From contig CM075101.1 of assembly GCA_037576195.1 (NCBI GenBank), positions 47,926,001-47,990,000 of the forward strand: a DNA stretch of 64,000 bases, given 5' to 3'. The notes under the pieces were generated by a model. The model ran no database searches. It was not told the DNA's origin and saw only the letters and a program-made list of their open reading frames with translations. Made by a program: the position numbers and the translations under genes. Positions 23,573-36,400 of this stretch are shown here, one piece after another. This stretch comes from Phytoseiulus persimilis. Taxonomy: Eukaryota > Arthropoda > Arachnida > Mesostigmata > Phytoseiidae. The first letter of the stretch is position 1, and each line of letters begins with the position of its first letter.

Positions 23573-26305
23573 TGCTCTCCTGCATCATCGTGATCACAGC
23601 CATCGGAAACATTCTCGTCTGCGTTTCGGTGATGAGCGTACGACGGCTGCGACATCCATCAAACTATCTTCTCGTATCGCTAGCCGTGTCTGACTTGTGT
23701 GTGGCTCTTCTCGTGATGCCATTCGCGATGTACTTCGATGTCGTCGGCAAATGGTACCTCGGGAACACGATCTGCGACCTATGGGTAAGGATCGGTTTCC
23801 GAGCAGCTGTTGCTCGAATCTGTTGCCCAGGAGCTCCTGATGCCACGTCAATCAAATATGGCGATGATTCCACTCGTACTTATTCCAGGTTTCGTTCGAT
23901 GTGGCGTCGTGCACGGCGTCGATATTGAACCTCTGTATGATCTCGGTGGATCGCTACATGGCCATCACGCGACCCCTAACCTACGGAGTTCGACGAACTT
24001 CAAAACGCATCTGTGTGTATGTGGCGGGCGTTTGGTTTGTGTCATGTCTCATCTCGATCCCACCTGTGATTGTTTTAGGTGAGTTTTCCGAGGGGTTTTC
24101 TCAGGAACTGGACGGTTGAGAGACGGGTAGAGTGGAGGCAGCATGGGAGCCTCGTACCCGAGCGAAAGAAAGATGATTGGTTCTCGGGTTCATCAAATCG
24201 CCTCAGGGCCCATGCGGGGGAGACGGGATTGGATATTATCCACTTTGCCTATTTTCTCTCATCTACAACCTCCGACATGTCAGGAGGTCGGTTCCCCGAC
24301 GGCTCCCGCTTATTCTCGGTTCGCCTATTTCGGCTCGTCCGTTGGTTTGCGAACGAGAATTGACACTTACCTCCGGAAACGTTAGTTTCTCGGCCATTAT
24401 TGGGAAGCTCAGTCAGAGAAAAACTCTGCAAACGGGCGTCTCCGTTAGCTCCGGGTTCGTTTTTCCCTGATTGTTGACGAGTTCTTGTGGGTCTGGTTCT
24501 TTGAGGAAGTTCTGCGTCTCGGAAATCAAGCGAACTAGTGATCGAACAGAGGCCGGAAGATCACGTCTCAAAATGTTGTCCGATGTGAGCGACATCATGC
24601 CCTCACAGCTGCTTGAGGCCTCCCTTGTTTGTTGAACTGAGCGATGCAGCCGTTAGGGCACGGCCCTCACTGGAGTGTGCAATGACACGGAAATGAAGTT
24701 AAAAATCAAACGCGTCAATTGTCGCGACAATGTGGACCAAAATCAATCATCTGGATAGAACATTTCCTCTTTCCCGATCAGCGATGCTCCATGTCTTGAG
24801 GCATCAGCCTTTGATTCCAGCTGAAGAGAAAAGAGAAGAATGATACGAAAGATAGGAATGATCGCTCTCGATGCGCTTGCAATGAGCAACGAGGAGAGGA
24901 GGAGCTCATATGTGCGGTAGAGATTGAAGGTATCGTCGAGACGAAAGCAGCGGATTAGCAAGGACGAGCAGACGCAAAAAAGCGGTGACCATCAAGGCAG
25001 GAATTAGGGTCAGATTAGAAAATGAAAACTATTCGACGCTCTCTTCCAAGGTAATGAGCACGGATCCGACGTGGAGCCGGGGTGTCAAGTCTGCCAAAGC
25101 ATCGCTTACCAGCTATACGCAACTTTGGGTGAGATTAATGGTCGTACCTCCTCCTCTTGACGTTATGAATCATGGGCGAAATGAGGATGTTCACTTCTCG
25201 CGAATGAATGATGGTGACATGAAGAGCACACGTCTCCTGTAGAGTCAAACACAAGCCACGGAAGCCTCCAGATGTCAAGACTAGATCAGAACTGCTAACA
25301 CTCGCCCATGTTGTCCTGGAAAACATTTATTCACCCACATCCGTTTCCCGGCAGGTGCATTTTACATCCCGTTGATTATCATGATTGTGATGTACTACAA
25401 AATTTACGCAGCAGCGAAACGTGTTGTGGACGCAGATCAGCGAGCACAGATAAATCCGCAGGTATGTGGAACTTGCATGAATATTCTGATGGAAGCGACA
25501 CGACTGTTCCCCCGACCTTCAATAACCTCTGAGCGCGGTCTGTGTGCTCAGCTGGCCCTCTGTGCGTTTTTGTCCAAGAGTTCGGAGCCAAGGGAAATTC
25601 CGCTAGTACATATTTTATACGACGCCTCGGTCCCTCCGTTTGATGTGTCGTTCATCAATGAGCTCGAACGTCCTGTGGCGTTCATCCTCAGTTCCGCCAC
25701 GCCTGATATCCCGATGTGTGTGCTCCTTGCAGGTATTGTTGAACAAAGGCGACGGGTGGCACGGGGGAAACTCCGAAATGAGCAACGGCGGAGACGACTC
25801 GATCAAAACGTCAGCCGGCGTCTCGTCCGGTCCCCACAACTGGCACCACAACATGAAACGCTCGACAATGATGCGCGAACGCAAGGCTTCAATCACTCTG
25901 GGCATAATAATGAGTGCGTTCACGATCTGTTGGCTGCCGTTCTTCATTCTCGCCCTGCTCGAGCCGCTCATAAAGTACGATCCCGGCCCCGCCATTAAAA
26001 GTTTCACGTTGTGGCTGGGCTACTCAAACTCGATGCTGAATCCAGTCATATACGTAACGTTCCATCAGGACTTCCGACGCGCCTTCCGGGAGCTGCTGCG
26101 CTGTCACTGGTCTACGCTCAATAGCCGACTTCGGGATGATTATTACCTGCGCACCTACACGCTCGAGGTACCGAATCCCCCTCATATACTGAGTGAATTT
26201 TCCAATCAAAAATCTCCGGCTGGCTGCGTCGAGCCACAGGGCCATGCTAACAGGAGCTGCGGTGGGAAGGACAGCGGCTTGCGGCAGGCGCGAAAACTCA
26301 AATGA
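23573..26305 (+). CDS. 5-HT7: Serotonin receptor 5-HT7-like GPCR (5' end missing)
   Basis: Five exons join in frame: 23573-23784, 23889-24078, 25051-25128, 25355-25461 and 25733-26305 (stop TGA). All internal introns are GT-AG. They carry transmembrane helices 1-7 of a class A biogenic amine receptor. Visible landmarks are GNILVC (TM1), LAVSD (TM2), the Cys before TM3, the amine-binding Asp in SFDVASC (TM3), DRYMAITRPL, CWLPFF (TM6) and NPVIY (TM7). The second extracellular loop exon ends in CQVCQSIAYQLYATLG, and TM6 begins KASITLGIIMSAF; both are characteristic of insect 5-HT7, a Gs-coupled serotonin receptor of the plasma membrane. Introns are 104, 972, 226 and 271 bp. In this frame a TGA stands at 23557-23559, so the first exon here most likely begins after the AG at 23571-23572 (phase 1), and the extracellular N-terminus is encoded upstream. 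An octopamine or dopamine D1-like receptor is the main alternative. Confidence 0.85.
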
Positions 26306-26425
26306 GCAAAGCCTCAATGTCTAACTCGTTTATCCAGGGAGCAGCAGCTGAAGGCAACGGGAACATTCACGTCACAAATCACGCCTAGGTCTCGGACGCG
26401 TTCCGCGTTCCGCCGACCAGACGCA

Positions 26426-26431
26426 AATAAA
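26426..26431 (+). promoter_or_regulatory. Polyadenylation signal AATAAA of the receptor gene
   Basis: A canonical AATAAA lies about 120 nt downstream of the receptor stop codon, making it the most likely 3' end signal. Another lies at about 28456, which would imply a 2-kb 3' UTR. Confidence 0.5.
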
Positions 26432-29400
26432 ACCACGGAGGAGCGGTCGGTCTGGCGTACGTGAGCAAGCGTTACGTACGGGCAGCCAAACGTGCACACA
26501 ACAAGATATCCGCGGTGTCTTTTTGAGAGAGGGGAACTGACAGAGGAGGACAACGGAGTCCTTACCGACACTGTCATTATCATCATCGCTAGCCGCACCA
26601 TCAACATCATTTCCGTAACTACGCTTGTTCTATCAGTTGGGACGTTTTAACTTGAAGAACTCTCCAAGTCTGTGACGCAGACAAGACCGGTCCGGTCCGG
26701 GGACTTCGTTCCGTAATGGTCTTCGGTTCCCTGTTCCGCTCGATATGGGTGACCTCGAGAGCCAGGATGTAGATGCCGAAACGATGAGAAAGTGATGATG
26801 CCCTCCAAATAAGTGGGTTTCCAGAGCTTTTGTGAGCTCTAGTCGTTTTTTGACTGCTGAAGCGGTGAATGGATTCTGAGCTCATTGGGTTATGCAATTC
26901 CACCTTGACGTAGGCAGCGGGAACGCTTTCGGCGGATTGGGAGGGGAAACGGGGGGTGGCGAGGCGGTTCTCAGTCGTGCAGAAATTAGACTTCTATTAG
27001 GAGGAAAATGGCGGAGAACGCGAGAGGAAAAAAGAGTACCACATGTTCAAAACTGTCCATAGCTTCAACTAGCCCAAAACCAAAAACTGGGTTGGTGCCG
27101 ATGTGACTGCTCCGATCCTCTTTTTGCAGGCTCTTGTATAAATGTATATGATTTATCAAATTCCACGATGACTGAGATTTCAAAGCATGATATCATCCGT
27201 GTTTCCAGCATAGTCTCGATGATACCCGTTCTGATTGTTGAAGTTGGGAATAGACCCGCGATTGGTCGCAATCGAAGCTCTCGTTGCCAATGTTGCTGCT
27301 GTCGTTGGTGTTTCTCTAACGATTGCCTCGCCTTCAACATCGAGCGAATCGCACACGATAGAGGAGCGGCGGGAGAGACAGCTTGGGGCTGTATGGAACA
27401 ATATCGAACAATACTCCGTCAAACGCCTCATGTGTATCAATCGGGATAAGAAACAATCTCGTTAGAGAGCTTGAACCGTCAATAATGTACAGAATCGCCC
27501 GCCTGTCCGTTCGTCAGCCGATATGCTTGCCAGTCGCGGAACGCCGTTTCGCGCTCGGGCTATCGACGAACGAGCTTTCGGCACTCCTTATGTCGACAAT
27601 CCAATCAAGTCAGATCGATGACTCGGAACTTCTGTCGATCTCGCAGAACTTCAGCGGTGCAAGAAAAATTCGATAGCTAAGCACTTCGATACCCGCACGC
27701 CGTTCCCGAGTTCCTCTGAGCTCAAGGATCTCCCTCGTGGGAGCTCAGCTCCTCGAAGGTTATCGCAATCGATGGCTCCTCTTGATATCAGCGAGCCCTC
27801 AGTTGAGGCAGCGCGTTCTTGAGGCCCTCGCTCATCGCTTGATAATACCGCCCGTGGACGTGACGGCTTGCCGGAGTGCTCGCGATGTAGACTCCGTTGC
27901 GACGTCGTTGCGGAGACCATTGGAAAAAACCGAAGTCGCGTTCGCACGTACGCGCATGTGAAAACCTTTCGAGGTGATTCAATGTCCGACGAGTGTCCTT
28001 GGATTCTTGGACAGAGCCCGTATGAAGTTTTCCGCCCTTTGGTAGATTCAGTTCCTGAATCCGTTCTTCATTAGTATCTTCCTCTCTCGCGTGCCGTGTC
28101 TAGCCAATCTCACAGATAATACTCATTTTCGGTTTGTTCCGACGACTGAGGAGTTTTTACCGATGCACTCCGGAGACGAGGCTTTTTCTTCAACCGGGAG
28201 TGAATTTCCTGTACTCATACTCAATGACCTGCACTAGCGACGAGGAGAGAACCGTCAGCAATGGCAGCAGCAAGAACAACGATAGCAATATCTGTAATTA
28301 TGCAGTTGTACGAACTTATCTTTGGAACGATGATGATGGCGATGGATGATAATGACAGTGATGGTAATGATCCATTCTGCATATATGTAACATGGATCAA
28401 CCAATGGATCATCCTGATAATGAATGTTATTGAAATATATGAATAGATGACTCCAATAAAATCGCTATTGAATCCACCTGGAATCTTGGTTTTCCTTCTC
28501 AGCGTGGGAACGCCACCCATTTCGAATCGTTAAGATGTCGAACGCTTCCGCTCTCATACGAAGACATCTGAGAGCGTGGAGTTTCCCCAAAGACATGTCA
28601 TGTTATCCGTGCTCCAAGGCTTTCTTCCGCGTGCGCCTCGAGCCATTTTCTCAGGTCTGCGGTTCAGCTCGCTTGCTCGATTCTTCTCTGGAAAACGCTC
28701 CCGAAGCCTGCGGCGCACTTATGATCCTCATTCCGTGCTCCCTCACCCAGCAAGTGCTCAGTTTCATGAGCCATACGTCTGAGCTCACGTATCCCTGTCT
28801 TTCGCATGGACCCAGCTCAAGGATTCCTACATCGCTCAGAACTCTAAAATACTCATCATAGCTGAGCCTGATTGTGAGCTGCTGTCGAACGAGAATCATA
28901 GGGCTCTCGCAGGTCTGGCTCTTCCACGGTGATCAATCAGTGGAATGAGATCTTCGATCCGTATCAGATCTGGGAATAGAAGAGACTCATTGCAAACGTC
29001 GTCAGACGAGATCTGAGATCTGGCATAGGAACGAGGAGAGGCCATCCCAGCTGCGGCTAGAAGCAAAAACCACTCAGCTGAGGAAGGCTCCAAGATCATA
29101 TCAACACTCCAGCGCGACGCCACGTCGAACCTCGGGTGAGCACCACTCTTCAGAGCGTGAAAGTTCGGACTCCATTCAATAATCACCTTCCACGAACTCC
29201 CATGGATCGTGAGTAGATAGAAGGATAGCTCGACGAATCATGCCTTATTGCAGAGAGCCTAGATGAATTCAGGCGTCAACTAGTCATTCGTGCATCATCA
29301 TTATGCGGATAGATGGAAGGTCCAGAATGAGCGATGCCTGGACCTCCCGACTATTTTCATAATCATCATTCGCGAAACCTTCACTCAGGACACCGATTTA

Positions 29401-32400
29401 GATGATCATTTCAGAATCGAGAATCTTCGGCTCAGATGGCCGAGCTCTTGGTCGACAACTGCAATCCACGGAGGAGTGTAGGCTGGTCGATGAATCGCGC
29501 ATTGCACTCACCTTCGATCTCAAGCAAGCTCTCCTGGGTGTCGATACCGTGACCCAAGGGCAGTTCATGTGCAGAGCACAAACGCAGACAGTCGGAACTG
29601 GAATGCAGGTGACGCGAGCTCGTTCAGCACGTAAAGAGAGGCCTTCCCGCGTTCGTGCCGGTGTTCGCTGCTTCTTCCTGATTGCGCACGGTCTGCCAGA
29701 GAAGCATCCATCGAGTGAGGGCAATCCAAATTCGTCACCAGTCTGTCGTAAAGTGCAATTCTCTAGCCCTCCCTCGATGAGTTACCTGAACCCTCGCTAA
29801 CCCGAGTGTGAATCCATCGATGCACCCGATGATCCGCAGAGTGCTGTTCAGGGCCGTCCTGAGCCCCATGATAGCCGTGGCGAGTAACGGGCCCGAATCA
29901 ATGCGTCCCGAGGACGCGAACCAGTGGCCGATACCTTGGCTGGAGAGGCAAAACGGAGGTTAGGTTCAATCCGGGAGATCGAGAACACGACGAGAGCTCA
30001 TGGGGCTACCCGCCCTCGTGGTGAAGGCCAGGCCAACGCTGAACCCGAAGCAGATCTCCTCGCTGTTTCCTAGATGTTCCCATTCCCTATGAATCGGGAA
30101 ACGAGCTTTGCCATAAGTGTCTACCCCGAACGCTATCGCGCAGCAGTTTCACCGAAGCAGAACCTCGATAAAAGTTCTCTCTTCTTTGTAGGCGAGATGT
30201 TGCTCTTGCGCCGACGCCGTCCGACACGCATCTGTCCCCCAAATTTTGAAAACGACCTGATCTTCGAGGACCAAAGCTCTGAGTATCTGATATGTTTGTG
30301 GAGGCGTGGGGGAGTGAAGATGTTCCAATAATCACAGCGCAAATTGAATACGAATGCACGGAGTGCGGCAAATGATTTCGAGCTACATGGGACAGGAGAG
30401 ATGAGTTGGTCGGCCCCGGCCCAACTGTGGGGATATTGTCCGTTTGCGACCGGGCCCGAGAATGCGAGATTGAGGGTGAACAAGAATCAGGCCATTCTTG
30501 TTCTCGTACTCCGTTTCAGGCCCGAACGACCAGCAACCAACCGTCAGGGTCTCGCCCCTGACCCCACAGGCTGCTGTGCGGAGTTACCAGAGTTTACTTC
30601 GCGGCTGAGTTATTGATTACATCCATCGAAATATTCGCAACACCTGTGTAAGCTACCCTGATTAGCTACCTCCAGACGAGTGACGACTTTCTTCGCTTAC
30701 TACATCACTTTCGACACCAGACAGCGCGCCAGATTTGTTGAGTTTTCAATCGGGAGATAATCAACGTGCATTCGAATCGTCCGACGCGGAATCTGACCAC
30801 TCCCTCTTTGATAGCCAGATTGATGAGCACAAGATAAGAGCCAAGAAATGACTCGGGAGTTGCATCATCCCAGGGTCGAAGGCGCGCCCGCATTGGAAAA
30901 CCATGGACATCTTCCAAGGAACCGGGATACCCAAGGTTTGAACTTAATAAATCTTAAAGACATTCATCTAACGGTATGCGTGGAGGAAGCTCACGTTTTG
31001 GAGCACTCTACGGAACGTTCACCGTTAGGAGCACATCAAGAGAAGGGGAAACACTCCTTGAGAGGAGGCACTCCGGAGTGCCACACACGCGAGATCGGTT
31101 TGGGGGGATGTTTTTCTTCGGGATCGATCGGGACGCGGAGGGGTCTCAAGTTTTCCAAAATCCGCGGAATTCCCGATAACGCGCGCCAGGTGCCGCATTT
31201 CGAAGATACTCGATCGCTCGTTTCGGTGATTATTCCAGTCAGATGAGAATTTCAGGATCCTCTCTTCCCGGTGGATTGTTTTCTCAGCGAAGGCCAGTGG
31301 CTGGGATGAGGAAGCTCATTGCGAGATTGATACTGAATGGATATCCGAGAGAAAGAAATAGATTCAGAACCTGAGCTCTAGGACCCGGAACTTGTACCGT
31401 GCCCAGCGCTTCGAAGGTGCGGCGCGCCGCTCCGACGACCACGGCATCTCCACACACAGAGGGTTCCAGGAACGCTGTCTTCCCCTCATCCGGCTCTTGT
31501 CGCCTTCTCGACGCCGACATTCCCATTCTTATTGATAGAAACCAGGCAGCGTCCAGAATGTGTTGAACCTCCGCGATCTGTGTCAGACATGCAGGTATAC
31601 GTCTCGCCTATGTTGCCGTCAGCTGTCTCGGAACGCGAAAGAAACGTGGATGTGCTTGAGCAGCTGCAAGAAATCTGCTGTTTTATACAGGTGCCTCTTG
31701 TGACTCGAGCGACGGTAGAGGCTTTGGGATGGCCGAGCTCGAAAAGCTTCGGGGACGTTGACATACGTGTGTCTTTTATAGGAGGAGAGATTTATTATTT
31801 ACTTTTATTATTTTCTATTTTGGCTCCACCGAGCGGCGACCGTTAAGCCCGTACATGTCGTTCGGCGGGGAGCTAAGTGGGCCTCGATGGGAGCTCTTTC
31901 TAATAACAGATATTGCCGCACCTCCAGCATTCTCCATGTTGTATCTCTAGGAAAATACAATTATCCACGCCCTCAAAACTTTGAGCTTCCGATGATTCGC
32001 GCTCATGTCCCGGTACGATCTACGAGGGTTCGAAGCTGGGAGCAGTGTATGGACTACACATTTTCATCTAGATCTACGTAACTGAATGGATAATTACTCT
32101 GGTGCGGAGGAAACGGGATCCAGCGATGTCGCGCACTAAATTGGCACTCTACAACTCATCCCGATGATTTTGGGAAGTTGTCGAGAACCGCAAATCAATG
32201 GATCAGCGTACGCTTGTAGGGATAGAGCCGTTGCATAGTCGTGTTCCGACGATTCCGGAAAGTTGAGACCAACTACTCCGCGAGTTTCTTCGTCAAGTTC
32301 GTCGTTCATTCTCAGGGAACTCCGTTATCAGAGGTCAAGGATGGCCTACTCCGGGCTCGTCGGGGCGTTCCCGCCAGTCCTCGCGAGTGCTGTCGTTTCA

Positions 32401-32496
32401 CTTTCTCGCAAACAATGCGATCCACGCCTATCTTCCCCATTTCCTGGAGCTGAGAGGAGGCTGTTCGTTATGGCCCTGAGGAACAACGAAGACTTC

Positions 32497-32513
32497 ACGA
32501 CGACGACGACGAC
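32497..32513 (+). repeat. (ACG)n microsatellite, about 5.5 units
   Basis: Direct reading shows consecutive ACG triplets. A related, longer GAC tract lies 390 bp downstream. Confidence 0.8.
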
Positions 32514-32774
32514 CACAAACGCGTCCGCTTACCGCCTCCACCTGACAGCAGGCATGAACGCGACATGAGTGACGCCCGAGAGGCCAGATAGAAGACAGGA
32601 GCGAGACTGGCCGAGGAGCTCGGAGAGGATTCAGGAAATTCAGACCCGCCAGCGCCCCAAGCGTCAGAACTCCACATTTCTATTCAAGACAGCGGACAAA
32701 AGGAGCAGCCAATCAAACGACGGCTCGGCTCGGTACGCACTTGTCTGCCTCCTTGACTCGCTGCAAAGAAACTG

Positions 32775-32789
32775 CTCTCTCTCTCTCTC
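32775..32789 (+). repeat. (CT)n microsatellite, about 7.5 units
   Basis: An uninterrupted CT dinucleotide tract of 15 bases is read directly from the sequence. Confidence 0.8.
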
Positions 32790-32901
32790 GTACCGCAGAG
32801 TTTGATAACGAGCTATAAGATATGCCCACGTCTCGTGTCCCGTCAAGTCCTCGCGTCCACGGGAGGGAGCGAGCAAAGCATGACCTGGACACGAGTAGAT
32901 A

Positions 32902-32922
32902 GACGACGACGACGACGACGAC
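32902..32922 (+). repeat. (GAC)7 microsatellite
   Basis: Seven perfect GAC units are present. The surrounding short open frame encodes a poly-Arg stretch from this tract and is not taken as coding. Confidence 0.85.
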
Positions 32923-33392
32923 GAGAGCTGTACTTGGAGGAGTTACCGATGAACTTCCGCGACTGCGGAGGAGATTCCGGCATCGAAGGAGCTTCCAGAT
33001 ACTCACATCGTTGCTCATACTCCCCGGGAGGGAGACTCTCTTGGGCGGGAGCGTCTCAGTCTCTGAGTTGCTGTGCCCATGATGCTTCTCTCAAAAGCTT
33101 CCGGCCATCGGTCCCCCGAGTTTTTCTGTCCATCGGAGAACGACTAAATTCCACCTCAGCGCGAGCTTTGTGATGTTTTCTCCCAACGAAGCCGTAGGAC
33201 CACCGGCGGTGTAGCTGCATCGTCAAAGCAAAACGTCGGAGTAAAAGTCTGAAATGGTGTCGAGTAGTTTCGCAGTGATTGGCACGTATGGGCCGTTAGA
33301 GTGGTCTGGCACTTGGTCGGGAGCCTTAAAACGTTTCTTCGTAAAGGCTGAACGCGACTACTTTGTCTCCGTTGTCGTTGTCAACATCGCCA

Positions 33393-33407
33393 TTGTTGTT
33401 GTTGTTG
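33393..33407 (+). repeat. (TTG)5 microsatellite
   Basis: Five TTG units lie in a wider GTTGTC/GTTGTT-rich patch from about 33371. On the minus strand this would read as an Asn-rich stretch, but no surrounding gene was recognised. Confidence 0.75.
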
Positions 33408-36400
33408 ATGCTCTCGCCCTCTTATAGGCATCACCTATTTATAGCTCGTACGCTCTAAACCCTTTGATTGAGGTTCGGTCACGTAATTGCACGACAGCCT
33501 CTGTGTTCGGAGCTCCGCTACAGCTATTTTATGCGGTTGTCGCACAGTGCACGATCGAGAATCCATGGCCTCACGCCCCCACAGACTAAGGCGACCTAGG
33601 GCGGTGCTCTCGGAGCTGCCCATTCCTTCCAAGGTTCCTGCCACGAGCCAGGAACCTAGTTATTCTGCCCAAGACTGAACGATGGCGAGCGGTCTTCGGT
33701 GATTCTTAGACGTAGGCACGGGGGAGCGCCAAAAACATTCCTGGAAATAGTCTCAGGCACAGTGTACATGGCAAGCGAGACGGAAGCAACCGCTTCTGGA
33801 CGATTACGAGAATCGAACGACGGGTCAATCTCCTCCCACGGCGCGCCGCGGCGCGTCGATGAATCCAGTGCAGATGAGAACCAACCATCCGGCCATACTT
33901 GTGTGTCGGAAAGCGTTGGGACCAAAGTGTCTCAGGGCTGGTAAGGCCTGTACCAGTCATTCCTGTTCACGAGCGCTGGATCACGGCGGAAGTTGTGGAT
34001 TGAACGTCAGTCTCCGATCGTCGGCTTCGTCGATATTGGATGTCTTATTGGAGTTCGTTGATCGCGAGGAAAAATGTTACAAAGAGCCGCTAGTCCAACT
34101 ATGGGAGCTCACTTCATGAAAGACATCACCTCACCTTCCCCGCGTCGGTCATTTGCAGCTTTTCTCTATTCAACTCAATTAGTAGACCAAGATAATCCTC
34201 GAAACCTACACTGAAAACTCTCTGACCCTGACCTTACCTCACGCTGCGATTCCGAGAAGGTCGGTTAGAGACTATGTCCATTTTATTCCGAAGCACTTTT
34301 CGGCTGCAGCCGTCAGGTTTGGATGAAGCCAATCAGGAGGATGCGAAAAACGATTCTGGTATCTTGTTTGGGAAGCGAGAAACCCCACTCACCGAAGTTT
34401 CCTCCTTCTTGTCACTTTCAGCTGTTTGTCCACCGTGAGGCTTCGTGTATTCGAGTCAACATTTATCTCTCGAGTTGCCTCACGGTAAGGGCTGCCTCTC
34501 TGCGACAGGTCTGCACGTCAGTTTCGAAGAAGAAACTTCTGAGAGTGCGTCTTCAAGCTCGCCGACGTCGTACAATAACTCGCGCAGGCTCCCGTTGCAC
34601 CTTCGATAGGTTTCAGTTGTTATTGGCCTCACGCCTCGAGGGTGGAATTCTCATTCAATCGAACACAGCCGATCATCCGTTCAAAATTAGCGAGTTTTAA
34701 AATGCAGGAAAGCCATACTTTCCCGAGATTCCAATGGAAAATGCCCGAGTCTGATGTCAATGCGGTGTATTTCATCAGTATCGTCGTGAAACACAGCTAC
34801 AAATGCCATGTTTAACATTGCCCCGACTGCGGCCTCCTCACGACAAGAGCGGCATGTTTGCGATGGCGGTCCGAAGTGTTCGGCTCCACGCCGTCCTCTA
34901 GCTCAAGATGGATCGGGCTCAACGCGAGGATGATCGGGAAATAACAACGGTTTCGTGAGTCCATGTAAATGCTCACTCATCTCCTTCCTTGGGTCCGGAA
35001 AATGACGCATCAGGCCTGCTTCCCATCCGGAGTCCTATTGAGCTGGGAAATTCGAGGACTAGAACAGTCGGAATTTCTCCCCTCTTGCCCTACATCGCAG
35101 GTAGCAGCCTCTTCTTTCCGCTCGTCGTCTTTTCACAAATCCCTGGTGAAGGCAGACTTCAGGCGGGAATTCTCTCTCCCTGATCTTCCCGATGGCACAC
35201 GGTAGTGGAACGTGCTTCTGGAAAGCTCTGACAAATCAAGTCAGCAATCAACCCGAGATGCTGAGCTCAGCGTTTTCCCTAAGGTCTGCGGGGTTCCTTG
35301 ACGTCTTCGTTGACTCTTTGCCCGGAATACAGAGAAAACACTCAAACCGGGGCTCACGACTTGCAGACCGCAAACTTCAGCCGACGGGGGAGGGTTGGAG
35401 TCGCCTAGGGATGTGAGAAACAATGACGAATCTCCGTCTCCCTCTGTTTATATCTGTTCAGATTCACTTTCTGAAGAGTATCGCGACGAGCAATAGATCC
35501 CTTGAGAGTAATCTCCGGCATGACTCATGAAAGTTTCAAACAAGTCATTTTCGATTGAAACCGCTGACAGCGGCTCCTGCGCCATCTCGGTGGTCGTTGC
35601 ACATCGTCGCCATACCAGGTGTCAACACATTCAAAAACCTCAAAACCGCATCTAGCTGCCTCCTAGTTGAAGCGTTTCATACCCGATCCAACGCACGACC
35701 CAAGCCAGGGCTGCTGTAAATGCTAGATAGATACATCCTTGCTTTTTAGTCGGCGCTGGCGGATTCGGGCGACTGATCCCCGTTGTTTCATGTCGAAGCA
35801 CTGGAATGAACGCCTGAGCCGAGCAACGAGTGATCCTTCTTCTCACACAGGCTGTTATTCCGACGATTCCCGCAGCGGAGTCCGCATTCGCAAATGCAGC
35901 CGAAGCGTTTAAACCTGTGTTGCTTTGCCGAGCAATAAATTGGGATATTACCTTTGTGAGGGCCCGTTTGTCTAGGCGGCACTTCCCTGAAAATAGATTC
36001 GATATCGGGGTATTGGGCTCGAGTCGAATCAGTGAATCAGAGCACGGACGATGGCTGCGAAGTTCAACATTCCCAAATGAGTCGAGTTCCAGATCCACCG
36101 TTTGCGGAGACTTCCTCTTTCCTCCGGAGAACAACTATCACATGCCTCTCCTCCGAGGCTAACATCTACACGTTTCCCACGTTCTGTGCGGAGGGCAGAC
36201 CGAGGAAACAGCGTGGCTCCGTCTGGACGCTCAATGAAAAATCCTATATTGTTCAGTGGAAAGGAATCAAGTCGGGCGACACTTCTGAGAAAAGACGCCC
36301 AGCGGAGCAGCCGCCATGTCCGGAGAGCTGTGAATACCCATTGCCGGCCCACGCAGCCCAGACTGACGAGATGTGGAGCTGCCTCGAATCACCCCTCTTC

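Noticed and set aside
28251..28460. 61-codon plus-strand frame ending before an AATAAA in an AT-richer patch
   Set aside because: Low-complexity Met/Ile/Asp composition from ATG/GAT-rich DNA, no family resemblance and no supporting splice sites.
29785..29935. Hydrophobic minus-strand frame flanked by AG and GT, like an exon of a membrane transporter
   Set aside because: I could not identify a family or neighbouring exons, and flanking splice dinucleotides are common by chance.
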